A DNA stretch of 64,000 bases from contig CM068584.1 in assembly GCA_035048485.1 (NCBI GenBank), positions 66,774,179 through 66,838,178 of the forward strand. Reading direction: 5' to 3'. The notes under the pieces are model-generated. The model was not told the origin of the DNA. It did no database searches and was given only the letters and a program-made list of their open reading frames with translations. This DNA comes from Pteria penguin. Taxonomy: Eukaryota; Mollusca; Bivalvia; Pterioida; Pteriidae. This document shows positions 11,404 through 22,739 of the stretch, piece after piece; the first letter of the stretch is position 1, and every line of letters starts with the position of its first letter. The translations under genes were made by a program, and so were the position numbers.

Positions 11404-11880
11404 GCACAACATCCACTGTCATCATAAATGACCACACACAACATCCACTGTCACCATAAATCAGTATGAATGACCATACACAACACCCACTGTCATCATA
11501 AGTGACCATACACAACACCCACTGTCACCATAAATGACCATACACAACACACACCGTCACCATAAATGACCATACACAACACCCAGTCACCATAAATGAC
11601 CACACACAACACCCACTGTCACCATAAATGACCACACACAACACCCACTGTCACCATAAAGCACTATAAATGACTATACACAACACCCACTGACACCATA
11701 AATGACCACACAACAGCCACTGTCACCATGCATAAATGACCACACACAACACCCACTGTCCCATAAATGACCACTCGCTACACAAACTGTCACCATAAAT
11801 CACTGTAAATGACCATGCACAACATCCACTGTCATCATGAATGACCATGCATTACACATACTGTCACCATAAATGACATT
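11404..11880 (+). repeat. Minisatellite, 32 bp unit, about 14 copies
   Basis: The unit is 'caccataaatgaccacacac' plus 'aacacccactgt'. Some units lose or gain a 'cataaatcactataaatgac' segment. It decays toward 11880. Confidence 0.95.
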
Positions 11881-11940
11881 GTAATAACATTGCATAATAC
11901 ATCTGTCCCTTAAATTGAAGTGGGAAACAGAAGCTCAGTA

Positions 11941-12225
11941 ACCCTGACCTTGCAGATATGACCTTGGTTTAATGACATATACCACAAATGGGTCCTGGGC
12001 AACACCTCTGTGAAATATTATTCAAATCCATGCACGCATCAAATAGCTATGGCACAGACAAGAATTTAACTGACACAAGCATTGTGACCTTGACCCTGCA
12101 GATGACATTAGTTCAAGGTCATGTCACATCCTTGGGTCTTGGGCAACTGTTCTTTGAAATATTTTTCAAATCGGATGAGAAGTTATGGCTAGGAAACTAT
12201 AGTGGATGGACAAAGCCATAACATA
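11941..12225 (+). repeat. Two copies of a 'gaccttgacc' dispersed tandem repeat
   Basis: Each about 143 bp unit has 'gaccttgacc.tgcag', 'gg.cctgggcaac', 'tgaaatatt.ttcaaatc' and 'tatggc'. The same unit forms the three-copy block at 33641-34135. Confidence 0.8.
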
Positions 12226-12345
12226 ATACGCCCTTTCTGAAGACGTGCCATCCCAGAAGTTCGCCAGAATCACAAGCCCAATGATTCACCACTATACCAA
12301 GTCTCGGACACTAAACACAACATGATAACATCTGCTCCCAAACAG

Positions 12346-12518
12346 TTGGTTGGTTGGTTGATTGGTGTTTTACGTCGCTTTCAACAATATTTCAGTTATA
12401 TCGCGACATGGAAGCAGGAGGTTACCAACCTCTTAAACATAGTGGCGCAACCCGGGAATCGAACCCGGATCGTCGGCGCCGCAAGCCAAGCGCTTAACCA
12501 CTACACCAAGCCTGCCCC
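12346..12518 (-). mobile_element. tRNA-like SINE with 14 bp target duplication
   Basis: CTGCTCCCAAACAG flanks it on both sides (12332-12345 and 12519-12532). On the minus strand it starts GGGGGCAGGCTTGGTGTAGT, has box A TGGTGTAGTGGTTAAGC, an anticodon-like stem TTGGC/GCCGA and box B GGGTTCGATTCCC, and ends in (GGTT)n read on plus. It is the same family as 44183-44355, to which it is almost identical. Confidence 0.95.
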
Positions 12519-12532
12519 CTGCTCCCAAACAG

Positions 12533-13330
12533 AGATAAATGTAACAATTAAATCTATGTATAGATACATGCCATGACACGGACAGTTTATGATCAGATCC
12601 CTGACCAGTAATGCATGTGTAACAATTACTGGACAAAAGATATAACACATCTCCATGTTCAATTCATCTCCGTGTATCATCTCTATAAATATTTTACATG
12701 TGTTTTGGTGTTAAAGTTGTGCTGTACCTTCCAAACTTATTTGTGAAGATACCAACAAGAAAGATAATCCTCATAATGAGAATTAATTTATAATTATTTA
12801 CTGAATTAATGTTGAAATCATGATGCTGTGGCCATCTCTGTTTTAAATGTACCTCAAACATAAAGGTCATGGTCACAAGGTGATACTTTTTCTTCCATGT
12901 ACTATCATTTTTGTTAAAACATCATGGCTATGGAAGACATTTTGCTTTTTTCCAAGCATATGAAGGTTTGCTTACAAGATTATGGAAATGGAAAGGTTTT
13001 GCCACAAGAAATTCACATGTGAAATATCAAGGCTTTATGTGCTATGATTCCATCGAGAAGGCTGGTTTCAATGTAAGCCATCCTTGAGGGTGAAGGTCAC
13101 TATGGTAAACTATGGTGTCAATGGAAAGGTCTCACCACAAAGACAACATGTGAGATATTGAAAGCCCTAGCTTTGCTGGTTGAAAATAACGGCTACAAAT
13201 AATTTTTTCAAATTTGGGTCAATTGTCAAGGTCATAAACTAAGTTACTGAAGAGACAGTAATGCCACCAGGAACACACATGTGAAATATCACTGGCTGGT
13301 ATGGTTAAAAAGTTATCCAACATTAAAGCT
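12533..13330. repeat. Degenerate dispersed repeats
   Basis: 12830-13330 carries repeated phrases such as 'gtcaatggaaaggtctcacc', 'catgtgagatat' and 'catgtgaaatatca' at about 120-130 bp spacing, which is an old tandem block. No gene. Confidence 0.5.
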
Positions 13331-14799
13331 GTTTACAGACAGAATGAACAAAAACAGTATGTCCCCAATTTATCAATTTGGGTGCATGATAAAAATACAT
13401 ACATTAATAGTATTGAAAAACGTATCAGTGGTGTAGGGTTTAAATTCCAAGCTGTAAAGTCATATTGGATTTAATAACTTTAAAAACAGTTTGACATTTG
13501 TATTTATTTCACAATTTTTACAGAAATATGAAATAAACAAGCCTTCAATGTTTTTGCAAACTTCATATTATTATGAAAAGAACAAAAAGTTCTTTGACAT
13601 ATTTTAAAACACATTCAGTTTTATATAAGAGTAAAAAAAGACATCTGACAAAGCTGTACGACACAAATCACCAAGGACATGCATGAAAAACATGTACCTA
13701 AGGGTTGAATAATAACATTTAATACGGAAATATTGAACACATTTAAGGTAAAAAGGTTTAAAATTAAAGAGGGTTTAGCACTAATAAATGTTTAGAAGAA
13801 ATCATTTGTAACAATAACCTTTTCTTATGCAAATCTGAACCACTATTTTCAAAATTTAAATGACATTACACATTTTCCCAATGTAATATACAAGAAACAT
13901 ATACTTTGTTAATATCTTATAATTTACATATATACATGTACATATATTTGAAAAGTACAAAAAAACATTTCTGAACATTCTAAGGCAAAACATATAAACC
14001 TTTATTAGCTACTAAATAGTTGTCAATAGCAAATTTAAGTTTTGCTATGTTTCTATAAAATTAAAGTTTACAAAACATTCTATGAAATGAAATGGTGAAG
14101 TACATTAGACATATCAGATACAGATTCATGTAAAAGTATTTATCGAACTATAATTGAGGTTATGTATGAACAAGAGCGACCCCTACACTGTAAGATACAC
14201 CTGTCACGCTGACGGATAGATGGATGGACAGACGGATGCCAGAAAAATGATCCCTATGTGCTGTTATGCTTCGCATGCGACACAGTAAATAAAAAGATAA
14301 AATCCTTCCTCCCTCTCAAATTTTTTGAAGAGTTGGATGAGAATCTAGCTATTTTTTTTATCATGGCCTAAGCAACCTAAATGTGGCATCTTGAAAGTAT
14401 GTATACCATTTAATTTTGAAGTTACATGGAAGACACAATGTGTTAGCTTTCAGATTTTACAAAGGAAACGCAAAGAAAATCAGATGAAACAATATAATTT
14501 CTGATATATCACAGTATGTGTAAATATGAAATGAAATGAAGATTACTCTAAGAAAATATTGAGAGAAATGGTATTAATTAAGACACTGAAATATGCATAA
14601 AGACAAAAAAATGCACTTGAAGTAGCTGGGAAACTGATATCTATAAATAAACTGGCTTATTCTTAGAAATATTTCATATCAATAATAAACCAGCGCATGA
14701 ATACTTCGCATGTTTATCATTGTAATAATGATGCATCCATTATTTATCTGATCAGCATTATTATGTATTAACTAAAATAACATGAGTTATAAGTTTACT
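13331..14799. other. No recognisable gene
   Basis: AT-rich. A (GGAC/GGAT)-type stretch at 14195-14240 ('gatggatggacagacggatg') is the tail of a molluscan-type repeat. Nothing codes. Confidence 0.4.
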
Positions 14800-15065
14800 G
14801 AGCAGATCCGGATGTTCCTTTTCTATATATTGATGCACTATTTCCACATGAGGACGATTTCAGTGTACTTTGAATTCCACTGAGATAGTCCAGCACAAGT
14901 TATAAGTCCAACACAAGTTATAAGTTTATAAGAGCATATCTGGATGTTCTTTTCTATATACTGATGCACTATTTCTACATGAGGGAGATTTCAGTGTACT
15001 TCAAATTCCACTGAGATAGCCAAGTGACGAGTAAGGTAGGAATTGCTTCTGCGATTCTGACCAAA
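14800..15065 (+). repeat. Direct duplication of about 120 bp
   Basis: 'gagcagatccggatgttcct' to 'ccactgagatag' (about 14798-14890) is repeated at about 14930-15020 as 'gagcatatctggatgttctt' to 'ccactgagatag'. A third, older relative occurs at 1420-1560. Confidence 0.8.
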
Positions 15066-15529
15066 AATTCACAAAAATTTGAGGAAAAAAGTCCTGTAAT
15101 TCCAGAGCGAAATACAGAAATTCAACCAACAAAAACTGTGTGAAGTTTGAAATAATTCACAGAGATCATTCTCAAGATATGGTGGACCATGTAGACAATG
15201 GATGGACAAATGGACGTAAAGGGGGATGATAGATGGACAGACAAACAATTGCATACATGTGAAAAATGGACAGACCGACATTTGTATACTATGACACCTC
15301 TGACAAAGACAAGCATATAAAACCGTTAAAAAACTGATTTAGAAATGGTACCAAAACCATAAAATCTCTAAGATTAAGAAACCCTTCTTGATCGTTCCGA
15401 TTTAAGTTTTATGTTATAATGATAATGTAGCCAATATGTCAAAGAAGGGTACCCTCTATGGCCCGGCCCTGGATCCACCACTTGACAGATATGACCAAAA
15501 CACTTGTAGGGGACCCTGAGTACTTCACC

Positions 15530-16108
15530 TTAAAGTTATATACCCTACAATTCCGTATAATTTCAAAAATTAGGGCATGTAAAACAAAAACTTTATTTTT
15601 CTCGTATGGCTGAAGTTATTAACTTTGCGTTAATACCATTTTTTGTTGCTTCAAACCCTCAGAGATATCAAAATAAAAAGAAAATACTTCGTAAATAAAG
15701 TGGGTATTCCATAAATAACCTGACTTCGCGCATGCACAGTTTAATCAAAACAAAAAAGATGAAGAGAGACTCAAAAAGAATACGATTTCAGTAAATACTA
15801 ACTTTAATAATAGACTAGAATGCAGATTTTTAAAGTTACTCGTCAAGTTTATGTACCTCGCCCTCCATCAGTGTCCATGATGCAGCGGTTTCGGAATTCG
15901 ATCACGTGATAAGTTGGTTGTAAACATTCTGTTTACAAACATCGCGTTTTAGACAGCCATATCTCACTTAATACATCAAATTTGATCACAACATTTACAA
16001 GGGCTCTTTTTTAACATGTTTTAGGCTTATATATATAATCAAAACAATTTAGAATAAATGAACCTGTAATATGCACTGTACTAGCGAACATAGAGTATAC
16101 AGCTTTAA
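15530..16108 (+). mobile_element. MITE with TTAA ends, copy 1
   Basis: The left end is TTAA-AGTTATATACCCTA, and the right end reverse complemented is TTAA-AGCTGTATACTCTATG. Terminal inverted repeats are about 16 bp with TTAA at both borders, the target used by piggyBac- and Kolobok-type transposases. There is no coding capacity. A second copy (34931-35515) is in the same orientation and aligns end to end. Confidence 0.85.
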
Positions 16109-17099
16109 TGAAATTTAATCAAAATATCTCCAGTAGTTTTGAAGAAGTTGAAAATATGAAAAGTTTTACAATGGACAAATGGTTGGATGGACAGACAGAC
16201 AGAAAGACAGATGTACAACGGACAAAGAGTGATCACAAAAGCTCACTAAAGGCTTAAGTGAGCTACAATAAGAGACTTGATAACATGAATGAAATTTTTA
16301 AGTATACTCACTGATAAGAGATCGCTTCAAATATGGTCTTTTTCTTCAATTTTTACCAAAATAATGGTACATCAATGACGAATAAAACCTCACAGAGGAA
16401 ATCTCAAATCTCAAGATCAAAAATGAAAAATCTTGAGATCTGTTACAACAAAACTTTCATAGATCACACAGTCGAATAAATATACATAGCGGTGACTAGA
16501 AACACTCCAGTACATCAGCTTGAGTTTGATACATGATTCACTGAACTATTTAAATGAATTTGTGTTGCAAAAAATTCATCCCTGAGTCCATATTCCATCA
16601 TCATCCATCCTTACTATTGCTGTTCTCCTCTTCATAAAAGCTAAGATAATCTGAGATCATGTCGCCATCTAAATATCCTGGAGTATTGGTTTATCACTAT
16701 CTACATAAATCCTTCAAGTTACACAGGGTTTACTATAGTTCTTCATCTAATTTTTTCCAAATTTTCTGTTCTCTATCTTTGACTGAATCCTGTAAAAATA
16801 ACAGAATTATCAATATCATTTAAAATATATCACTGTTATACATGTTTATCCAATAGTATAACATCAACACTTTTCAAACATTTTACAATCTGTATAACTT
16901 GTACTTTGATACATTATAACTAAGGGATAATGTGCTAGCATTTTTAAGTTACCAGTATGTTGTCTGCAATTTACAGATCCTATATTCATTGTTGGATGAC
17001 ACATTCACAAAGAAGTTTTCAAAGAATCAGAGGCCAATAAGGGTTGCTAAATACCGGTACTGTATAAATATTAGAATCAAATCTGTACTAAGGAGACTA
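16109..17099. repeat. Repeat tail and diverged dispersed repeat
   Basis: 16160-16260 has a 'ggatggacagacagacag' tail and a small hairpin GCTCACTAAAG...CTTAAGTGAGC. 16290-16450 ('ggtctttttcttcaattttt' to 'tctcaaatctcaa') is homologous to 31545-31680. The remainder to 17099 has no visible feature. Confidence 0.5.
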
Positions 17100-17390
17100 C
17101 CCGTATGAAATTTCCAGCCGTAATCCGTACGTCAATGAACAGGAATCCATACGGAAAGGGAAATTTCCATATGGAAATACATGATTCCATATGGATATGA
17201 GACGGACACGTAAAACTAGCAAGAAACAAGTAGAATTCCATGCGTAAATTCGAAAAGGAATTTTAAATTCCATACGTAAAATGATAACTTAAAATCTTGA
17301 ATGTCTTTAACCAAATTTTCCGTATGGAAGTTGAATACTTTACATTTTTTTCTTGATATTACCAATTCCGTATGGAATTTTTTCACTTAA
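17100..17390. repeat. Left subterminal motif array, copy 1
   Basis: Within 290 bp the core CCATACGGA / TCCGTATGG and variants (CCATATGGA, CCATGCGTAA, CCATACGTAA, TCCGTACGT) occurs about ten times on both strands. The phrase GAACAGGAATCC-TACGGAAA is shared with the other end. Clusters like this are usual transposase binding sites in hAT, CACTA and related elements. Confidence 0.85.
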
Positions 17391-17759
17391 GTGAAACTGA
17401 AATGATATATTATTAAAATATATCATCATCTTCACATAGCAATACTCAAAACTAATAATGAGAATAATTTATCTGCTTACAAATTATCTAATCACATTCT
17501 TACATTCTGTTTGGAAAAATACACACATATATTTGTTTAGTTACACATCTTTGCTTAAGTTCTGGTATATTTTTTAACAAATGATAAGCCAAAAATAACT
17601 TGACTATCAATATTTTCGGTATCCTTATCTTCAAACAGAGGACATGAAGAATTATATTATGCAATGGTCAGATATTTATTCAGTTTCATTAAGACAAATG
17701 ACTGGAATGTTGTTATTTTTAGACTGTATCATCAAATTCATCATCCTGGTATTTCTTAT

Positions 17760-18181
17760 ATAAGGATGAATCATCTAAATCTCTATCTGATTAAGTACAT
17801 GTACATGTACTTTCATCATCACTTCCATCTGGCAAATCCATACTGATGTGGGAAATTTCTTCTTCAACTAAATGATTTTGAGATAACAAGTCATGATCAC
17901 TTGTTTGATCAATAAATTAGTCAACAAGTATGCTTGGATCTTGAAGATTAGAAACATTTTTGATCATGGATTCATTTTTATTAAATACTTTAGAGTTCTG
18001 AAAATTGAAAAACAAAGAAATTTTTACACATTATTTTTTAACTTTTGTGTTTTTATAAAATATAAATCTGGTTCTTAGCCTCTTGCTTGGGTCTGATATT
18101 TTGGACTACATCATCATTATCATCCTCCTCCTCGTCATCATCATCATCATCATTGCCACCACCACCACCACCATCATCATT

Positions 18182-18214
<33 letters not shown>

Positions 18215-19566
18215 TTTTCTTATCTTTCATGTTTTTATTAATTACATTTAATTGTCTATCTTGATGAGACACAGAATAGAGTCTTAGCAATTATGATTAT
18301 TATTATTACACATTCTTGAATCTTTAACATGATAGATAAGATTGGAATATTGATGTGTAAACCCCAAATCACAAATGGTTATCACCTAATGTTAATTATG
18401 TGGGAAACTGAGAAGCGAACGTTATACAACACAAATTTTCGATTGATAACTGAGAAAATAATTGCTTTAAAAGGAAGAATTAATAGTTAAACATATAGCA
18501 CCTTTTACTATATCTATTTATATCTTGTCTCATTTCCCCCTTGCATTTGACAGGGACTACCGTACATTAAGTAATTTTATACGGTATCAGTCCGTTACGG
18601 GAATTCCAGATCCTACTTTTCGTTTCATTTTGGGAAGATAACTCTACTGTGCTCCTCTTCCATTAATGTGCAGGACTACTACACTTCAGTGGAAAAAACC
18701 CCTGGATCAAAACGTATTTTTAAATGTTAAAGTTTAATATAATCAGGGTCTTATATAAAGTCCCGAATATAACCCCGGGAAACCCCCAGGTACCTTAAAT
18801 TTTGCAAATTAATAAAGGCTTTGCAGTTCTTCTCTAAAACTTAGGACCCCTCCCCACCTTTTCACCCTGCAAAAAAAAAAAAATAATAAATGAATAAAAA
18901 TAAAAATCCCCAGACTGCCTTCTTGATCCGCCACTATCATTACATGTTGTAGTTTATGTAGGCAGTTATTCAAACAAACTAAGGACATCTTGCGAACATA
19001 AGCTTATAACTTGTAATTATTTTTTTTCTTTTTTCTATTTTTACATCTTTTTATTCGGACAAGACATAGATATGTGATGCTAGCATGCATTGAACCTAGT
19101 GTCTTCAAATCTCATTTGGCCACAACATGTATAAAGGGAATGATGTGATTATGAAACAAAAAAGGGAAGGGGGGGGTTACGCTAAGTCATTGCATAATAT
19201 TTCGATGTAAGATCACGGCATATACTTGCGTTGTACCATACGTTCTGATATGAACCCCCCCCCCCCCACACACACACACACACCAATCTTTTAACAGTTA
19301 CAGTATATGATATCGGTATACATGTAGAAATAAAATCAAGAATATAAACTCACTGTCTGAATTTTGTCTGAACCAGTCGAGAGACTGAAACATTTCGTCA
19401 GTGTCAACTTCTTCTGACCTAATCGCCATCTATCATTGAGGTATTTTCACTAGATCTCGCTTCTTCTTTCAATACTTTCATACGAATTAGCCTCTTCTTA
19501 TCATTCTCCTTTGCTCTCATGGTCAAACTTTTTCTCCTTTTCGTTGAGTTTGCGTTTTTCAGTCAT
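17760..19566 (-). pseudogene. Decayed divergent gene of the transposon, copy 1
   Basis: Minus strand. The frame from the ATG at 19566 encodes a strongly basic, coiled-coil-like start (MTEKRKLNEKEKK, then KENDKKRL) and ends after 48 codons. An overlapping frame (MAIRSEEVDTDEMFQSLDWF) runs into a consensus donor GTGAGT at about 19350. After an intron holding a poly-C/(CA)n tract and remnant repeats, a segment at about 17870-18010 reads as acidic coding sequence (for example LSQNHLVEEEISHINM, then DLPDGSDDES) with in-frame stops. Frames do not join cleanly at the visible splice sites, so I call it broken. Function unknown; it could be the remains of the transposase N-terminus. The same defects occur in copy 2. 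Confidence 0.4.
18118..18216 (+). repeat. (ATC)n microsatellite
   Basis: Interrupted (ATC)n with CCA units. It is longer in copy 2 of the transposon (40655-40770), a normal length difference between copies. Confidence 0.9.
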
Positions 19567-20138
19567 CGTCCGATTTGATCAAATAAATTGAGCAATTTCA
19601 ATTGATGTACATTTGTACTCGCCGCGATAAGGGTCAACGTGTTGCTAAATGATATATGAGCACAGGCGATAGCGACCTTGTAATATGAAACTCAATGATA
19701 AGACCCCCAACTGTTAGCCATCAATGCTGCCCGCTCACCAAATTCTACGGCGATTCCATTTCAAATTAGATGGGTATTATCGTTCAGAGATATTTATTCC
19801 TGATAAAATAATAAAGTTTTTAATGTTTTTGAAATTGATTTAGCCTTGCGTACATGTAATGAAAAATAATACATCGTAATTAAATAAGACATGAAGCAAC
19901 TATACTGAGGTAACACTGTTCTACGTAAGACACCCCCCCCCTTTCACTTTAGAATAGCGCGAAATTTGTATCTCGTCCGGCTTCAACATCGCAACTGACC
20001 TTCGTGTGTATCTTGGATTCAAAATAGGATTGGTAATCATATACGGAATTATCTATTTCATGGAGGATCCGTCCGTTTCTGTGATTTATCAAAATGTGAT
20101 TTCTCAAAAGGACAATAGTATCGTTACTGAAACTAAAG
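19567..20138. promoter_or_regulatory. Intergenic region between divergent transposon genes
   Basis: About 570 bp separates the two divergent starts. It is GC-richer than the flanks and contains a poly-C run (19932-19941). By position it should hold both promoters, but no TATA box stands out. Confidence 0.35.
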
Positions 20139-22312
20139 ATGAAACACTCGAATAAGTCCAATCCAACACAGGAAGAGGAAAAATTTGAAATTAATTTGGG
20201 CGGCATGATAAACAGTGGCATTCTTATTAGTTCTCAGGAGGTAAGTAACTTGAGATTCATTCAAAATTGTCTCTTGTCTAATATCTAAATCTATTTATAG
20301 GACTTCCATTTAAAAAAAAAAATTTATAAAAAATTGATTGTCAGTATAAACATTTGTACATGTATATTCAATTAATGCAATTCAAATACAGAAAGTTCTA
20401 AATAAAAGGTTTTGGAATCATTTAGGTTTCTTCTTCCTAAGGAGATCACCAAGACAGTTACCGGTAGGTCAAAGGCAGGAAACAGAGAGAAAAAAAAAGT
20501 CAAATGCTTAGTAAATGTATCAATGAATATTCTTTAATGTATGTGCACCACACAGGATCAGGATCAAATGTCCTGAATTGTGTTACGTTTATATAACTTT
20601 TTTTTTCAAATCTGATATTGAATACCATTAAAACAAAACCCATTGCATAGTTTGTACAAAAATACAATTTTCACATGTATAGGATAATTTTAGAATATCA
20701 TATTCTAGAGACTTAAAATCTATTTAAATTAAAGAACTTACATTTTAACTTACAGGGCCCTATTAATTGTTAACCATTGACTTAATTATCAAGTTTTATT
20801 ACTGTTAAATGTTCTTAAAGTTATTTAGTTTTTAAAACATTTAATGATGCTTGGTGTCTGAGCATTCAATATCATGTGACCCTGACCTTTGACCTAAGGT
20901 GAGGAACACTCTAGTAGGAGTAAATGGGTATCAGTTGAATAAGAGGGATCACAATAATCATTATCTAAATTTGCATATACATCTTTGAAAATTTTGCTAA
21001 TATTTTACTGGTACTTTCAAACTGATCTTTTAAATTTATATTGTAACCATTACAGTTTGGTGAATCAAATGCTGAGAAACAAGGAAAACAGCATCAAAAT
21101 GTAAATGATGTAAGTGTAAATGAAGATAATATGACATTTTTTAAGTCACCAATTTGCATAAAGTTTTTAAGTATGTTAAGATTTATATGGAGTTCTGTTA
21201 GCTCAGAAGGTCAGATGCATGGCTGCTGGGTGATTTGGTAACATAAGTCATGGGTTCAAACCTCATATGGGAAACCAATATATGTGAAAGGGTACCTAAT
21301 AATGGTTAGCTCTTTATGCTTGATATATATAAATGTACAGAATTGAAATTTTAGAAATATAAATTGTACAATCAATATGCTTAACATTAATATAGTTCTA
21401 ACTTCTTCCTTCTCCAAACTCTGACTATTCAGGGAGTATAACGGTAACTAGACACTATTCAATAATGACATCATCAAATTCATCCCTATATGCTTAACAC
21501 TGGGGACACAAAAACACAACCCATAAGTAATAATAATTCTATTTAAAATATCAAACAATAAAAGAAGATAACTTTTAATTTCCATCCAATAAAAAAGCTG
21601 GTAATTGCCTTGCTGATTATATTTAACATGTTATTATTTCAATTTTTATAATAACATTTCAGATGGCTCCTCTTCTAGAGGGACGAGATGTTCTTCTGAA
21701 GAAAATAAGCTTAAACAAAGCAACAGAAATATCACTGTCCACAAAAACCCAGGGTATAGTCTATTACTGTAGCTTATGCCACTTGTATTCACAAATGAAG
21801 AAATGGCGCTTTCACGAGGCCAAGGACTTACTCTTCCTGTTAAAGGAGATATGAGGCCAAAATTGAAGGAAATGAAAATATCTGCATTAAGAGGTATGAA
21901 TTTTATTGATATGTTTCAGACAGCATGTATTATACATCAATATGCTTTTGAGATTTTTCTCAATTTCAAGATATTCCTTATGTTTATAAGGATATGGAGA
22001 GCAATATTCTACTTGATACTGTAATTTAGATACTGGTAAATGATAGTGATGAATAAAGATTTTGTAAAGATGCACACATCAGTATTATGCAGTAGAAAAT
22101 TATTCAATTTATTGACTGATGAATTTTATCAATTAATATTCTTATCTTGAAAATGATAAATTCTACTTATCTTTATTATATTTTCTTATTTCTTTTTAGA
22201 TTGTATAAAATACCAACTACAGCCAAGAACAGAAAAGGAAATTAACAAAGGAATAACTGAGGCAGTTGCCTTTAACAGAGAGAAATTAAGAGGAAAATTA
22301 CTTTTAAAATGA
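20139..22312 (+). CDS. BEN-domain-like protein, 4 exons (one shared frameshift), copy 1
   Basis: Exon 1 (20139-20240) ends ISSQE before GTAAGT. Exon 2 (21056-21109) lies between TTACAG and GTAAGT. Exon 3 (21663-21893) lies between TTTCAG and GTATGA. Exon 4 (22200-22312) lies after TTTTTAG and ends at a TGA. Exons 1-2-3 join in phase 0 and 3-4 in phase 1, with frame kept through exon 4. About 166 residues. Exon 3 begins APLLEGRDVLLKKISLNKAT and then, after a one-base frame change near 21755-21770, gives PLVFTNEEMALSRGQG and RPKLKEMKISALRD. This matches the BEN layout (L-F-T-x-E-E-L, then S-x-x-G, then P-x-L-x-x-x-K-x-x-A-I-x-D-Y). BEN domains bind DNA and chromatin proteins. The frame change is identical in both copies, so it predates the duplication or hides an unusual splice. 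The start is chosen because an in-frame TGA lies at 20097. Unsure: BEN call by eye. Confidence 0.6.
21190..21290 (+). repeat. tRNA-like SINE remnant in the BEN gene intron, copy 1
   Basis: TTAGCTCAGAAGGTCAGATGC (box A-like) and ATGGGTTCAAACCTC (box B-like), about 35 nt apart, lie in intron 2. The mirror sequence is at 37590-37685 in copy 2. Confidence 0.55.
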
Positions 22313-22424
22313 ACTTGAACAATACTTTGCATACAAATTTAACAAATTTAATTAATATTAAATTTGGAAATTTCAAGTGGTTTTTAAATTTTGTATTTTT
22401 GCTCTTGAGAAGGAAAACTTTTAA

Positions 22425-22739
22425 AGGAAATACGTACGGAATTTATTGAGAAATTCCATACGTACAGAATTTGAAGGAGAATTCATTGAGGAATTCCATA
22501 CGTAATGTGGATTATTTTCCATACGTATAGAACTATTCCGTATGGATTTTGTGGCAATTTCATACGTACTAATTTGCATAATGTAGGGGCTTTTTCCGTA
22601 CGGATTCCTGTTCAGTTCCATGTGGAATTTTAAGATTTACGCATGGAATTTTCTTGCATTAGAACATTATTACATACGGAAAAGTATCAGAATGACGTAT
22701 GTATTCCGTTTACTTTACGCATGGAAGATTTCATAAGGG
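22425..22739. repeat. Right subterminal motif array, copy 1
   Basis: About eleven variants of TTCCATACGTA / TACGTACGGAAT / TTCCGTATGGA occur in 315 bp, on both strands. The 66-codon open frame through it (22421-22621 minus) is only this motif translated. Confidence 0.85.

Larger units (their letters stand above)
17100..22739 (+). mobile_element. BEN-gene-carrying DNA transposon, copy 1
   Basis: The element of about 5640 bp starts CCCGTATGAAATTTCC and its far end, reverse complemented, reads CCCTTATGAAATCTTCC, so short terminal inverted repeats are present. Both ends are packed for about 300 bp with variants of CCATACGGA/CCATACGTA/CCATGCGTAA. A near-identical copy lies inverted at 36135-41823, and homology stops at exactly these ends in both copies, which fixes the borders. 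Flanking target duplication is not evident (left 'gagacta', right 'ttatcaa'). Content: a spliced BEN-like gene (plus) and a decayed divergent gene (minus), with an old SINE in an intron. No DDE transposase was recognised, so it is either non-autonomous or uses one I cannot name. Confidence 0.85.

Noticed and set aside
22421..22621. 66-codon frame present in both transposon copies
   Set aside because: It only translates the subterminal CCATACGTA motifs (NRNPYGKSPY, SIRNSSIRMENN).
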